DNA from: Enterobacter asburiae
Lineage (GTDB): Bacteria > Pseudomonadota > Gammaproteobacteria > Enterobacterales > Enterobacteriaceae
Assembly (NCBI RefSeq): GCF_007035645.1
Contig: NZ_AP019632.1
Span: 3,410,001 to 3,474,000, forward strand
Reading direction: 5' to 3'
DNA length: 64,000 nt
Shown here: positions 10,250 through 17,384 of the stretch, one piece after another
Layout of the letters: each line of letters opens with the position of its first letter
Numbering within the stretch: the first letter of the stretch is position 1
Program-made: the position numbers and the translations under genes
Notes under the pieces: generated by a model
The model's input: only the letters and a program-made list of their open reading frames with translations
What the model was told of the DNA's origin: nothing
Database searches by the model: none

Positions 10250-11266
10250 TCACAGCAGGCCGGCTTGCGTCATCAGCTCGATAACTTTTTTACTGTTGAG
10301 CGTTGAAGGTTCAACTTTCGGCGCATCAAGATCTTTCAGCGGGACCAGTTTCGGGTTTGAGGCCGCGTTCACGCCCACGGCATATTCAAAGGCGTTGTTG
10401 GTCCGCAGGCTTTCCTGGCCTTCTTTACCGGTAATGTATTTGATGAAGGCCTGCGCCTGCGCTTTGTGTTTGCTGGACGCCAGCACGCCGCCGCCAGAGA
10501 GGCTCACGAACGCGCCCGGATCCTGGTGTTTGAAGTAGTAAAGCTGGGTGTTTTTGCTGTTTTCACCGGTTTTGGACTGATCGACAAAACGGTAGTAGTG
10601 ATAAATCACGCCACCATCAATCTGACCGGCATTGACCGCTTTCATCACGGTGCTGTTGCCTTTATAGGCAACGAAATTGGCTTTCATCGCCTTGAGCCAT
10701 TCCAGCGTGGCCTTTTCGCCTTTCAGCGCCAGCATCGCGCTCACGATGGCCTGGAAATCCGCGCCTGACGGTGATGCCGCCCAGCGGCCTTTCCACTCGG
10801 GTTTTGCCAGATCCATCAGCGATTCAGGCAGCTGCTTTTCATTCAGCTTTTCCGGGTTATACACAAACACCGTGCTGCGCGCCGCGATGCCAATCCAGCG
10901 GCCGTGCGCCGGACGATATTCTGCCGGTACCTGCTTCAGGGTGTCTGCATCCAATGGCGCAAACAGGTTGGCGTTATCCACCAGCACCATTGAAGGCGAG
11001 TTCTCCGTCAGGAACACGTCTGCCGGTGACGCGCTGCCTTCCTGAACCAGCTGGTTACCCAGCTCGCTGTCATCGCCATTACGCAGAGTGACTTTAATGC
11101 CGGTTTCTTTGGTAAAACCGTCAACCCACGACTTCACCAGGTTTTCGTGCTGCGCGTTATAAACAACGATACCTTCGTTGTTATCAGCGGCAACCGCTTG
11201 TGTGGAAAGGAAAAGGGATGAAGACAACAAGGCAAGCGAGAAGCAGGACAGCAGGCGAGAATTCAT
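10250..11266 (-). CDS. fbpA: Periplasmic ferric-iron-binding protein (FbpA-like)
   Basis: A 338-residue periplasmic solute-binding protein. The signal peptide (LLSCFSLALLSSSLFLSTQA) ends near VAA-DN. The mature protein begins with GIVVYNAQHENLV, and the ferric-iron site carries the paired tyrosines of GGVIYHYYRF (about residue 215), the usual Fe(III) ligands in FbpA and SfuA. It brings free ferric iron to FbpBC. The start at 11266 is chosen because AAGGA lies seven bases before it; the ATG at 11272 would sit too close to that site. A strong Fur box lies about 75 bp upstream. Confidence 0.94.
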   Translation of the reverse strand: MNSRLLSCFSLALLSSSLFLSTQAVAADNNEGIVVYNAQHENLVKSWVDGFTKETGIKVTLRNGDDSELGNQLVQEGSASPADVFLTENSPSMVLVDNANLFAPLDADTLKQVPAEYRPAHGRWIGIAARSTVFVYNPEKLNEKQLPESLMDLAKPEWKGRWAASPSGADFQAIVSAMLALKGEKATLEWLKAMKANFVAYKGNSTVMKAVNAGQIDGGVIYHYYRFVDQSKTGENSKNTQLYYFKHQDPGAFVSLSGGGVLASSKHKAQAQAFIKYITGKEGQESLRTNNAFEYAVGVNAASNPKLVPLKDLDAPKVEPSTLNSKKVIELMTQAGLL

Positions 11267-11342
11267 GAACATATCCTTTATAGACCAACGGGATTAACGA
11301 CTCATAGCTTTGTGGGACAGGATTAAAGCATACAACAACGCT

Positions 11343-11361
11343 AATGATAATTAGTATCAAT
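11343..11361 (-). promoter_or_regulatory. Fur box of fbpABC
   Basis: The 19-bp sequence AATGATAATTAGTATCAAT has the central hexamers of the Fur consensus and strong dyad symmetry. It lies about 75 bp before the fbpA start codon in an AT-rich stretch. Repression by Fe-Fur is inferred. Confidence 0.85.
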
Positions 11362-11544
11362 CGAGTTTAGTCGTAAAAGTGTAAAATTTCTTTTTAGCAG
11401 ATTTTAGAATGATAAAAATCCAAATTTTAATGAGAGATAATTTTTAGATTAAGAAAACCTTAAGCCTGCCTACAGTGAAATTCATTAGCCTTCTATTCAT
11501 TATGACGCGAAGGTAAATCTGTTATTCATGCGCCCGGCAGATAT

Positions 11545-11570
11545 AAAAGCCCCGATCTTGCGGGGCTTTT
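11545..11570 (-). terminator. Bidirectional-looking intrinsic terminator
   Basis: A perfect 10-bp stem (AAAAGCCCCG 11545-11554 with CGGGGCTTTT 11561-11570), flanked by T/A runs on both sides. It probably ends the CPBP gene (stop at 11622) on the minus strand. The rest of 11273-11621 holds the fbp promoter and Fur box; no gene is seen there. Confidence 0.8.
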
Positions 11571-11621
11571 TATGCTTATCCGGAGGTCGCTAAATTTATA
11601 AGGCGACTAATTTAAAAAGCA

Positions 11622-12452
11622 TCACATAACCGCATGAGGGGCATACATAGGATAGGTGAAGAACAATAAATGCACGCAGTTCAGCCCAAAATGGAATAAC
11701 GTTGCAACCCAGAGCCTGCCGCTCCACATCCACGCCAGGCCGTAAATAATGCCGGAGAGGCTGGCAAAAATAATCAGTAGTAAACCGCCGCTATAATGCA
11801 TCAGTCCAAAGATGACTGAGGCAATCAACAGCGCGACAACAGGATGAATAATCCGGGACAAGCGTTGCTGCAGGTAGCCTCTGAACAAGGCTTCCTCAGC
11901 CAAAGAGACGAAAAAAATATTCGCAAGGGCAAATTGAGCGAACCATTCTGGCGCATGCGGCTCAATTCTAAGTCCGCCCAACGCAACAGCCAGAAGTAAC
12001 AGCGCGGGTATCGCAAGAACCAATATTCCCCAGCCGACCTTGCCCGCTTTATAGAGGGGTTTTGCGACGAATAACGTTGGCATGCACGTAATTAAAAAGA
12101 ACGGCACCACTGCCTTGTCCATATTAAAGTACATACTGAACGGTATGCTTTGCGGACCTACGACGACAGCATCCAGCACTTTGGGGTTATGAAAACCCGG
12201 GATCAGATGCAAAACCAGGGCAACGGCGATGGCCACGCACAGGCCTTCGACCAGATATGTATATTTATTATTTTTATTACGTAGCCATTCAACAACAGAC
12301 CAGCCAACAACGATTGATGCAATAACCAGCAGCGCCGGGGCGTCAAGAATGCCCTGTTTCCAGCCCAGAAATGCCGTTAATCCCAGCATCAGGTAAGCCA
12401 GGCTTTTATTAAGGGAGAGTGCGGCAAGCGAAGTTGCGAGTAGATACCACAT
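11622..12452 (-). CDS. CPBP family intramembrane glutamic endopeptidase
   Basis: A 276-residue membrane protein with about eight hydrophobic segments. The C-terminal third carries the CPBP (CAAX protease and bacteriocin-processing) motifs: AEEALFRGYLQQRL (motif 1, EExxxR), FGLMHYS (motif 2, FxxxH) and LFHFGLNC (motif 3, HxxxN), so the catalytic residues look intact. Its substrate is unknown; family members process lipoproteins, bacteriocins or regulators. The start ATG 12452 has AAGGAC six bases upstream; a longer reading would run towards the tRNA. It lies 102 bp beyond the 3' end of argU, a known integration site, so a horizontally acquired origin is possible but not shown. Confidence 0.87.
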   Translation of the reverse strand: MWYLLATSLAALSLNKSLAYLMLGLTAFLGWKQGILDAPALLVIASIVVGWSVVEWLRNKNNKYTYLVEGLCVAIAVALVLHLIPGFHNPKVLDAVVVGPQSIPFSMYFNMDKAVVPFFLITCMPTLFVAKPLYKAGKVGWGILVLAIPALLLLAVALGGLRIEPHAPEWFAQFALANIFFVSLAEEALFRGYLQQRLSRIIHPVVALLIASVIFGLMHYSGGLLLIIFASLSGIIYGLAWMWSGRLWVATLFHFGLNCVHLLFFTYPMYAPHAVM

Positions 12453-12554
12453 AAATGTCCTTCTTGACCGGTAAATTTTAGGGGCGATGTCCCAAATATG
12501 TCCCACAACGGAAATCAGGAGGATGTGAAAGAGGCGTAACTCTATGAAATGAAA

Positions 12555-12631
12555 TGGCACGCCCTGTAGGATTCGAACCTACGACCTACGGCTTAGAAGG
12601 CCGTTGCTCTATCCAACTGAGCTAAGGGCGC
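12555..12631 (-). tRNA. argU: tRNA-Arg(UCU)
   Basis: A 77-nt tRNA with encoded CCA. The acceptor is GCGCCCT paired with AGGGCGT, one end of which is a G-U pair. The D arm is TAGCTCAGTTGGATAGAGC, the anticodon loop is CTTCTAA with anticodon TCT, and the T arm contains GGTTCGAATCC. It reads the rare arginine codons AGA and AGG. E. coli argU is the attachment site of prophage DLP12, and the equivalent Salmonella gene is called fimU because it affects fimbrial expression. Here no integrase lies next to it, and the fimbrial regulators begin 278 bp away. Confidence 0.98.
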
Positions 12632-12909
12632 ACTGATATGCGTGTACTTCGCGGTGGTGAAACGCGAAGAATTATACGGTCAATGGCAGGTGAGTCAATG
12701 CCTTTTCCGTTTTCAGGGCCAATTACCGCTAGCCGATTGTAAATACGGCTATTTTCTCAACATTTCGTCCTGTTTCACCGTAAAATTTAGCGCTGCGAAA
12801 AGGCTTAGTTGCATTTAAGTAACGCCTGCTGTTTTCCTGACCGTCAGCTCGTCACACTAGAGTCAGGTATCCCGGCCGCCTGGAGGCTGACAGACAACAG
12901 GACAATGGA

Positions 12910-13608
12910 GTGACAGCGCAAAACCTGATCGATACGCCCCCCCGGTTACAGTACATTTCTCAGGACATCGTCGGCATTAAGCTTGAGCCCATCGTCGCCC
13001 TTTCCTCCTTGCGCCAGGTTGGCGTGGAGGTCCTTAGCGTTCTGTCCGACACGCGGGACAGCGAGAACTTTTTTTGCGATCGCTCCGCAGAGTGGTCGAT
13101 AACGCTGCTTGAAGCGCAGCTTGCCGCGTTAAAAAATACGCCGCACGGTCATAATCTTTTTATTAATCTGCCGATAACCGTCCTGACAGAGCCCGCGTCT
13201 TTTCAGCGACTTATCCGGTTGCCAGGCATGCCGCTCAATATTGAGATTGTCGACCTCGCGTCCTTTTTGGCGCTTTCCCTCGTAGAGAAGCAGCATGTCG
13301 TTCAAAATTTGCGGCAACTTTGCAAACAGGGACACGCTATCTGGCTTGATGACGTGGATGACGTCACAGTGCAGTCGTTTTTATCCTGCCGACTCCCGTT
13401 AAGCGGCATCAAAATAGATAAGGAAGCATTCTGGCGTTTACGCGACACCCCTGCGCTGAGGCAACTGGTTTCCCTTTGCTTTCAGCTTGCCGGGAAAGTG
13501 CTTATTGAAGGTATTGAGACTGAACGCGATCGTACCTGGGCACTGCAGGCAGGCGCAGACCTCGGCCAGGGATATTACTGGCCGTCCTGGACATGGCCGG
13601 AGGATTAA
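12910..13608 (+). CDS. EAL-domain protein beside the fim locus (STM0551-like), divergent catalytic loop
   Basis: A 232-residue stand-alone EAL domain without signal peptide, membrane segment or sensor domain. EAL landmarks can be followed: VEVLSVL in place of EAL, FINLPI (metal-binding Asn), IEIVD in place of the ELTE motif (last Glu replaced by Asp), IWLDDVDDV in place of DDFGTG, GIKIDK (catalytic Lys), IEGIETE (Glu) and GQGYYW (QGY). Most c-di-GMP-phosphodiesterase residues remain but loop 6 is degenerate, so activity is uncertain. In Salmonella an EAL protein (STM0551) lies at the same place, beyond fimY, and acts on type 1 fimbriae. The start is GTG 12910 with AGGA seven bases upstream. 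A chance ATG-GAG-TGA mini-ORF at 12905 overlaps this start. Confidence 0.82.
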   Translation: MTAQNLIDTPPRLQYISQDIVGIKLEPIVALSSLRQVGVEVLSVLSDTRDSENFFCDRSAEWSITLLEAQLAALKNTPHGHNLFINLPITVLTEPASFQRLIRLPGMPLNIEIVDLASFLALSLVEKQHVVQNLRQLCKQGHAIWLDDVDDVTVQSFLSCRLPLSGIKIDKEAFWRLRDTPALRQLVSLCFQLAGKVLIEGIETERDRTWALQAGADLGQGYYWPSWTWPED

Positions 13609-13632
13609 AAAGCCATTTCCAGGAGGGAGACC

Positions 13633-14361
13633 ATGCGAATGACAGTGCGCCGTTACCGGCGGCGGCGTACAGGAAGTGATGCACTGGGATTTACGCGCTC
13701 ACCTTTTGCTCCCCCCTTTTTCGACCGGCTCGAATTTTTGAGCCAGTCCATCAGCCAGCCCCGCAAAACCGACGCCCCGTTTATCCTTCTGGTGACGGAG
13801 GATCACTACCTGCGCACCGGTTTTCTCCACGGGCAGTTTCCCCTGAGCAGCTGCTGCGACTACGCCACGCTGGACGACGCCCTTATCGCTCAGACGCAGT
13901 GGCCCTCAGCCCGTCTGGTCGTGGATATTGAAAGCCGATCCACGGGGCTTCTGGAGAAACTGGATCAGTTGAGACGGCATAGCCTGTTTCCTCCGTTCCT
14001 GACGCCCTGGCTGTTGGTCCGGGCCGATAATTACGACACCCGCCTCTTCTGCAAAGCGGCAGGTCCCTTTCATGTGCTCGAACGTCAGCTGAACGCCGCC
14101 GCGCTCCAGCACAGCCTGCAGGATCCCCTCCCTCCGCCGGGAACCGAGAAAGACTGGTTCTCGCGCAACGAATGGCCCATTCTGCAGGAGCTATCCCGGG
14201 GCAAGACATTGCGTCAGATTGCCCTTATGCAGAATCGCCCCTATAGCCGCATTATCTATCGTCTCAGCTGCATCCTGCTGAAGCTGGGGCTAAGCCATCG
14301 CCAGGAATTGCTGCATCTTCTTAATAACCTCTCAGACTGCACGTTTTCACTCACCTCCTAA
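13633..14361 (+). CDS. fimY: FimY-like regulator with LuxR-type C-terminal helix-turn-helix
   Basis: A 242-residue cytoplasmic protein starting 24 bp after the EAL gene, with AGGAGGGAG just upstream of the ATG. The N-terminus is very basic (RRYRRRRTG, residues 5-13). The middle part (about 50-150) looks like a receiver-type fold without the usual acidic pocket. The C-terminus (WFSRNEWPILQELSRGKT, about 180-230, then RIIYRLSCILLKLGLSHRQE) is a LuxR-type helix-turn-helix. Length, position next to fimZ and HTH agree with Salmonella FimY (240 residues), a co-activator of fimA with FimZ. One arginine (in QLRRH) is read from AGA. Recognition rests on context as much as on sequence. Confidence 0.75.
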   Translation: MRMTVRRYRRRRTGSDALGFTRSPFAPPFFDRLEFLSQSISQPRKTDAPFILLVTEDHYLRTGFLHGQFPLSSCCDYATLDDALIAQTQWPSARLVVDIESRSTGLLEKLDQLRRHSLFPPFLTPWLLVRADNYDTRLFCKAAGPFHVLERQLNAAALQHSLQDPLPPPGTEKDWFSRNEWPILQELSRGKTLRQIALMQNRPYSRIIYRLSCILLKLGLSHRQELLHLLNNLSDCTFSLTS

Positions 14362-15161
14362 CCCCTTATTTCCTAAAGCGGTTTAAGAATTTACTTACCA
14401 CTTGCGTTGCGTAAATGTTAATTTTTAACAATAAAATCGAATTTATAACTATTCCTAATTCATGGGCGTGAACCTTGTGAAATGCCACAGATTAGCGGAA
14501 CGGCAGCACTTTCCTCCATCCGTTAAGCGAATGCAGAAGGCGTTAACAAGATGATAATGATGTAAAAACAAGCAGCTTAGCGACAACTGCCAGGAGTAAA
14601 AAGCAAAGCGGGCAGCACGTTCTCCTGTGCACCAGACGCCGTTATCCGGATCGGCGCAAGCACTTTCAGATGAAGGTCAGACGGCCTGCGAGGGCAATTT
14701 TTAACCTCACTTTTGCGGGTTCGTCCCTTTCAAAGAGGCGTATTTTTGTTAACAATTAATCAACATACAGAGATATCTGTTATTTTTTGTTATTACATAA
14801 AGATGAAAATATGCGGTAAATGAGATAACAGGATATTTCCGCTAAATTTAAAAAAATAGCGATTAAGATCCAGAAGATAATACAAACCAATACCCTCACA
14901 TTAATTTACAGGGTTTTCGGAAAAAACTTACCCTGTATAATAAGATGCGTATCAAATATGAATAAGAAAAACCTTTTTGCCAACACCAGCCTAATGAGAT
15001 GACCGCGCTGAGGCATAGTTCTTTTCATTACGTAAACAAGGATGCTTTCGCTCTTTCCAGGGAAATACTACGGTATAGGGATCTGCACATTATATCCTTC
15101 CGGCATTTCGAGAGTTTTACCAAACTCTGCATAACGCTTTTAACAATCTGAGGCATTAAAA
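14362..15161 (+). promoter_or_regulatory. 800-bp AT-rich intergenic region between fimY and fimZ
   Basis: No convincing gene is seen on either strand. The second half (from about 14740) is clearly richer in A and T than the coding surroundings and has several runs of A or T. It contains a dyad over a TATAAT box at 14907-14940 and leads to fimZ with a long apparent 5' untranslated part. A region of this size before a regulator suggests complex control, perhaps by FimZ, FimY or nucleoid proteins such as H-NS (inference). Confidence 0.6.
14907..14940 (+). promoter_or_regulatory. Inverted repeat overlapping a TATAAT box upstream of fimZ
   Basis: TACAGGG (14907-14913) and CCCTGTA (14931-14937) form a 7-bp inverted repeat, with an inner GTTTT/AAAAC pairing. 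The right arm runs into TATAAT (14935-14940). No good -35 hexamer is placed before it, so this may be an activated promoter or a folded leader. The distance to the fimZ start is about 220 bp. Confidence 0.4.
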
Positions 15162-15794
15162 ATGAAACCGGCATCCGTTATCATTATGGACGAACATCCT
15201 ATCGTCAGAATGTCGATAGAAGTCCTGCTACAGAAAAATAAGAATATCACAGTCAAGCTCAAGTCTGGCGATAGCCATGAAGTCCTTGACTGTATCCGCA
15301 ATCACCCTATCGATCTGGTGATCCTTGACATTGAACTCACGGGCACGGATGCCTTCTCTTTACTGAAGAGAATCAGGAACTTAAACAAAAACATTAAGGT
15401 TCTGTTCCTCTCGTCTAAATCAGAGTTGTTTTACGCAGGTCGCGCCATTCGCGCCGGGGCAAATGGCTTCGTCAGTAAACGAAAAGATTTGGGTGAGATC
15501 TACAACGCCGTAGAAATGATTCTGATGGGCTATTCCTTTTTCCCGTCAGAGACGTTGAACTTTATAAACCATTTGGGTTCCGGGAAAGGGATGGCAGTAG
15601 ATATGCCATTATCGAATCGCGAGGTCACGGTATTACGGTATCTGGCGAATGGATTATCCAACAAGGAAATTGCTGAACAGCTACTATTAAGCAACAAGAC
15701 CATTAGCGCGCACAAATCCAATATTTATTCCAAGCTGGGTGTGCAAAGCATCGTGGAATTAATTGATTACGCTAAAGCCCACGAGCTGCTATAA
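15162..15794 (+). CDS. fimZ: FimZ, NarL/LuxR-type response regulator of type 1 fimbriae
   Basis: A 210-residue response regulator, the same length as FimZ of E. coli and Salmonella. The receiver domain (1-120) has the acidic pair at Asp10-Glu11, the phosphate-accepting Asp56 in VILDIEL, and Lys106 in SKRKD. The LuxR-type HTH (LSNREVTVLRYLANGLSNKE, about 148-205) binds DNA. In Salmonella FimZ activates fimA and represses motility genes. The gene is A+T-rich, and three of its nine arginines use AGA or AGG, the codons of the nearby argU tRNA. It converges on fimF, with a strong hairpin between them. Confidence 0.95.
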   Translation: MKPASVIIMDEHPIVRMSIEVLLQKNKNITVKLKSGDSHEVLDCIRNHPIDLVILDIELTGTDAFSLLKRIRNLNKNIKVLFLSSKSELFYAGRAIRAGANGFVSKRKDLGEIYNAVEMILMGYSFFPSETLNFINHLGSGKGMAVDMPLSNREVTVLRYLANGLSNKEIAEQLLLSNKTISAHKSNIYSKLGVQSIVELIDYAKAHELL

Positions 15795-15802
15795 CCTGAA
15801 TT

Positions 15803-15836
15803 CACTCCCTGCAGCTTATCTGAGCTGCAGGGAGTG
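15803..15836. terminator. Strong hairpin between convergent fimZ and fimF
   Basis: A perfect 14-bp stem (15803-15816 with 15823-15836) around the loop TATCTG. It has no long T run, but its strength and its place between two convergent genes suggest that it ends transcripts from both sides. Confidence 0.75.
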
Positions 15837-15845
15837 CGGTCAGTG

Positions 15846-16367
15846 CTAATTATAATTAATCATGAAGGTGGCATCCGCATCAGCCCGTCCGGGCTGAGGG
15901 TTATCGGCAGTGGCAATATAATTGGCATAAAATGACAGAATCGCATTTCCCTGCGCATCAACCGAGACCGGCTGGCTGGCCTGCTGAAGCGCCAGCCGCG
16001 TTTTATCCGCATCCCTGATCTCAACGGCGACATGGCTTGCAGTACTGGCGTCATTCAGCGCCAGCAGGCCGCTATTGCTTCCGTCGGCTTTACCCGAAAA
16101 CGTAATGGACGCCGCGCCCGGCGGGCAGCCGGTCAGCTTCAGCGTAAACGGCATCGGCTGCGTGCGGCTCCCGGTGGTGCTGAGCTGTTTCGTGGGCCAG
16201 GTGCCCAGCGGGACGGCCTTGTCGCTGTCGCTGCCCTCGGCAACGCAGGTAAAATCGACGATATTGCCGTAGAGCCGAATGTTAATCTCGCCCAACGCGG
16301 TGTCCGCCTGAGCCTGCGTGCAAAGCGCAAAGAGCGCTACGGTGAGAAAACGGATCCTGTTTCGCAT
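15846..16367 (-). CDS. fimF: Minor fimbrial subunit FimF
   Basis: A 173-residue chaperone-usher pilin. A signal peptide (about 1-21, ending AQA-D) is followed by the incomplete immunoglobulin fold: the cysteines of VDFTCVAEG and KLTGCPPG form the usual disulfide, and the C-terminal beta strand ends with DADATFMINYN, where the penultimate tyrosine is the donor-strand mark recognised by the chaperone. It is the last gene of the fim operon, in the position of FimF, the adaptor between rod and tip adhesin. It starts nine bases after the fimH stop codon. Confidence 0.9.
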   Translation of the reverse strand: MRNRIRFLTVALFALCTQAQADTALGEINIRLYGNIVDFTCVAEGSDSDKAVPLGTWPTKQLSTTGSRTQPMPFTLKLTGCPPGAASITFSGKADGSNSGLLALNDASTASHVAVEIRDADKTRLALQQASQPVSVDAQGNAILSFYANYIATADNPQPGRADADATFMINYN

Positions 16368-16376
16368 ATCGGCTCC

Positions 16377-17384
16377 TTAGTCGTAATCCACGCGCAAATA
16401 CCCGCGCGAGGTGAAGCGCCCTTCCGCTGGCTTATTGCCCGTCACGCTCACCGGCCAGACCCGGATCCCGACCTGCGCCTGCGCGCTGTCGTCGAGGCGG
16501 AACGGAATTTTGCTCGTCAGGTTGTTGGGTGTCAGCGGCGCCCCGCTCTCGTTGGCGATGATGAACCCCACATCCGGGTTATCCGACACCAGCACATTAT
16601 CAGAGACTTTTTCCGCCTCGACCCGCATCGTCAGCATGGCGTTCGCCTCCACGTTGGTGCATTTGATGGCGATGGTTTTGCTTTGCGATGAGACCCCCTC
16701 CGGCTTGTTACCCACGCCCGCCTTGCTGAACAAGGAGGCGCCAATGTCGCCGAAATCAAACTCCACCACGTTACCGGCATTGATGGCGCAGCTTTGCGGC
16801 ACCTGAATGGTTCCGCTGTAGCTGATGGTATAGACCGGCGTGGTTAACGGATCGGAAGAGGTAGTGGTGACGTAAACGCGGAACATGGTGGCACGCGGGA
16901 TCACCACCATGTTGATAAAACGCCGGGTCACCTTAAGACGGAAGACTAGGCTGGAGTCCTGAACGCCAAACGGTTTGTTTTTGGAGACGTTAGGATGGCT
17001 CCCCATCTGGATATAGCTTTTTGGCGGGTAAAACACGCCAGCATAGCTGTCCGTGATTTTCATCGCCCCGTCCAGATAGTCGTTAAGCTTCAGATATTGA
17101 TAGCCATCGCTCGTTCCTGTTACCGGATAATCAGTCACATAGCTGCGCTTGGTGGTATTCCCGGTCGTGCCCTTCGGGCAGACGGCATTCACCCCTACCC
17201 ACTGCGATTTCTCGCTGAGCGTCACGACCTGCCCAATCTGGTTATTCGAGCTGTTGAATTTATCCGTCAGGTCGTAATGCACTTCCGTCGGCACGCCTTT
17301 TTCATTGACGCACACGGTCGCTAATGCGTTTGTCGCGGGCAGTAACGCCAGCAGCGACAAGGCAAAGAGTTGAGTTTTAATCAC
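16377..17384 (-). CDS. fimH: Type 1 fimbrial tip adhesin FimH
   Basis: A 335-residue two-domain adhesin, equal in length to Salmonella FimH and longer than E. coli FimH. After a signal peptide (ending about [11 protein letters not shown]), residues 24-190 form the lectin domain with two cysteines. The pilin domain begins near [20 protein letters not shown] (about 193) and ends with GYLRVDYD, the chaperone-recognised strand. Mannose binding is inferred from the family; the lectin residues are not close enough to E. coli FimH to map the pocket. The start is GTG 17384, overlapping the usher stop by eight bases, with AGGGG eight bases upstream. Confidence 0.92.
   Translation of the reverse strand: MIKTQLFALSLLALLPATNALATVCVNEKGVPTEVHYDLTDKFNSSNNQIGQVVTLSEKSQWVGVNAVCPKGTTGNTTKRSYVTDYPVTGTSDGYQYLKLNDYLDGAMKITDSYAGVFYPPKSYIQMGSHPNVSKNKPFGVQDSSLVFRLKVTRRFINMVVIPRATMFRVYVTTTSSDPLTTPVYTISYSGTIQVPQSCAINAGNVVEFDFGDIGASLFSKAGVGNKPEGVSSQSKTIAIKCTNVEANAMLTMRVEAEKVSDNVLVSDNPDVGFIIANESGAPLTPNNLTSKIPFRLDDSAQAQVGIRVWPVSVTGNKPAEGRFTSRGYLRVDYD

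Noticed and set aside
12632..12909. A fimW gene or an integrase gene between argU and the EAL gene
   Set aside because: The 278 bp have no reading frame of suitable length; only a promoter-like AT-rich part is present.
12905..12913. A two-codon ORF (ATG GAG TGA) overlapping the GTG start of the EAL gene as a regulatory mini-ORF
   Set aside because: Its ATG is only three bases from the AGGA site, which fits the GTG much better; it is likely to be chance.
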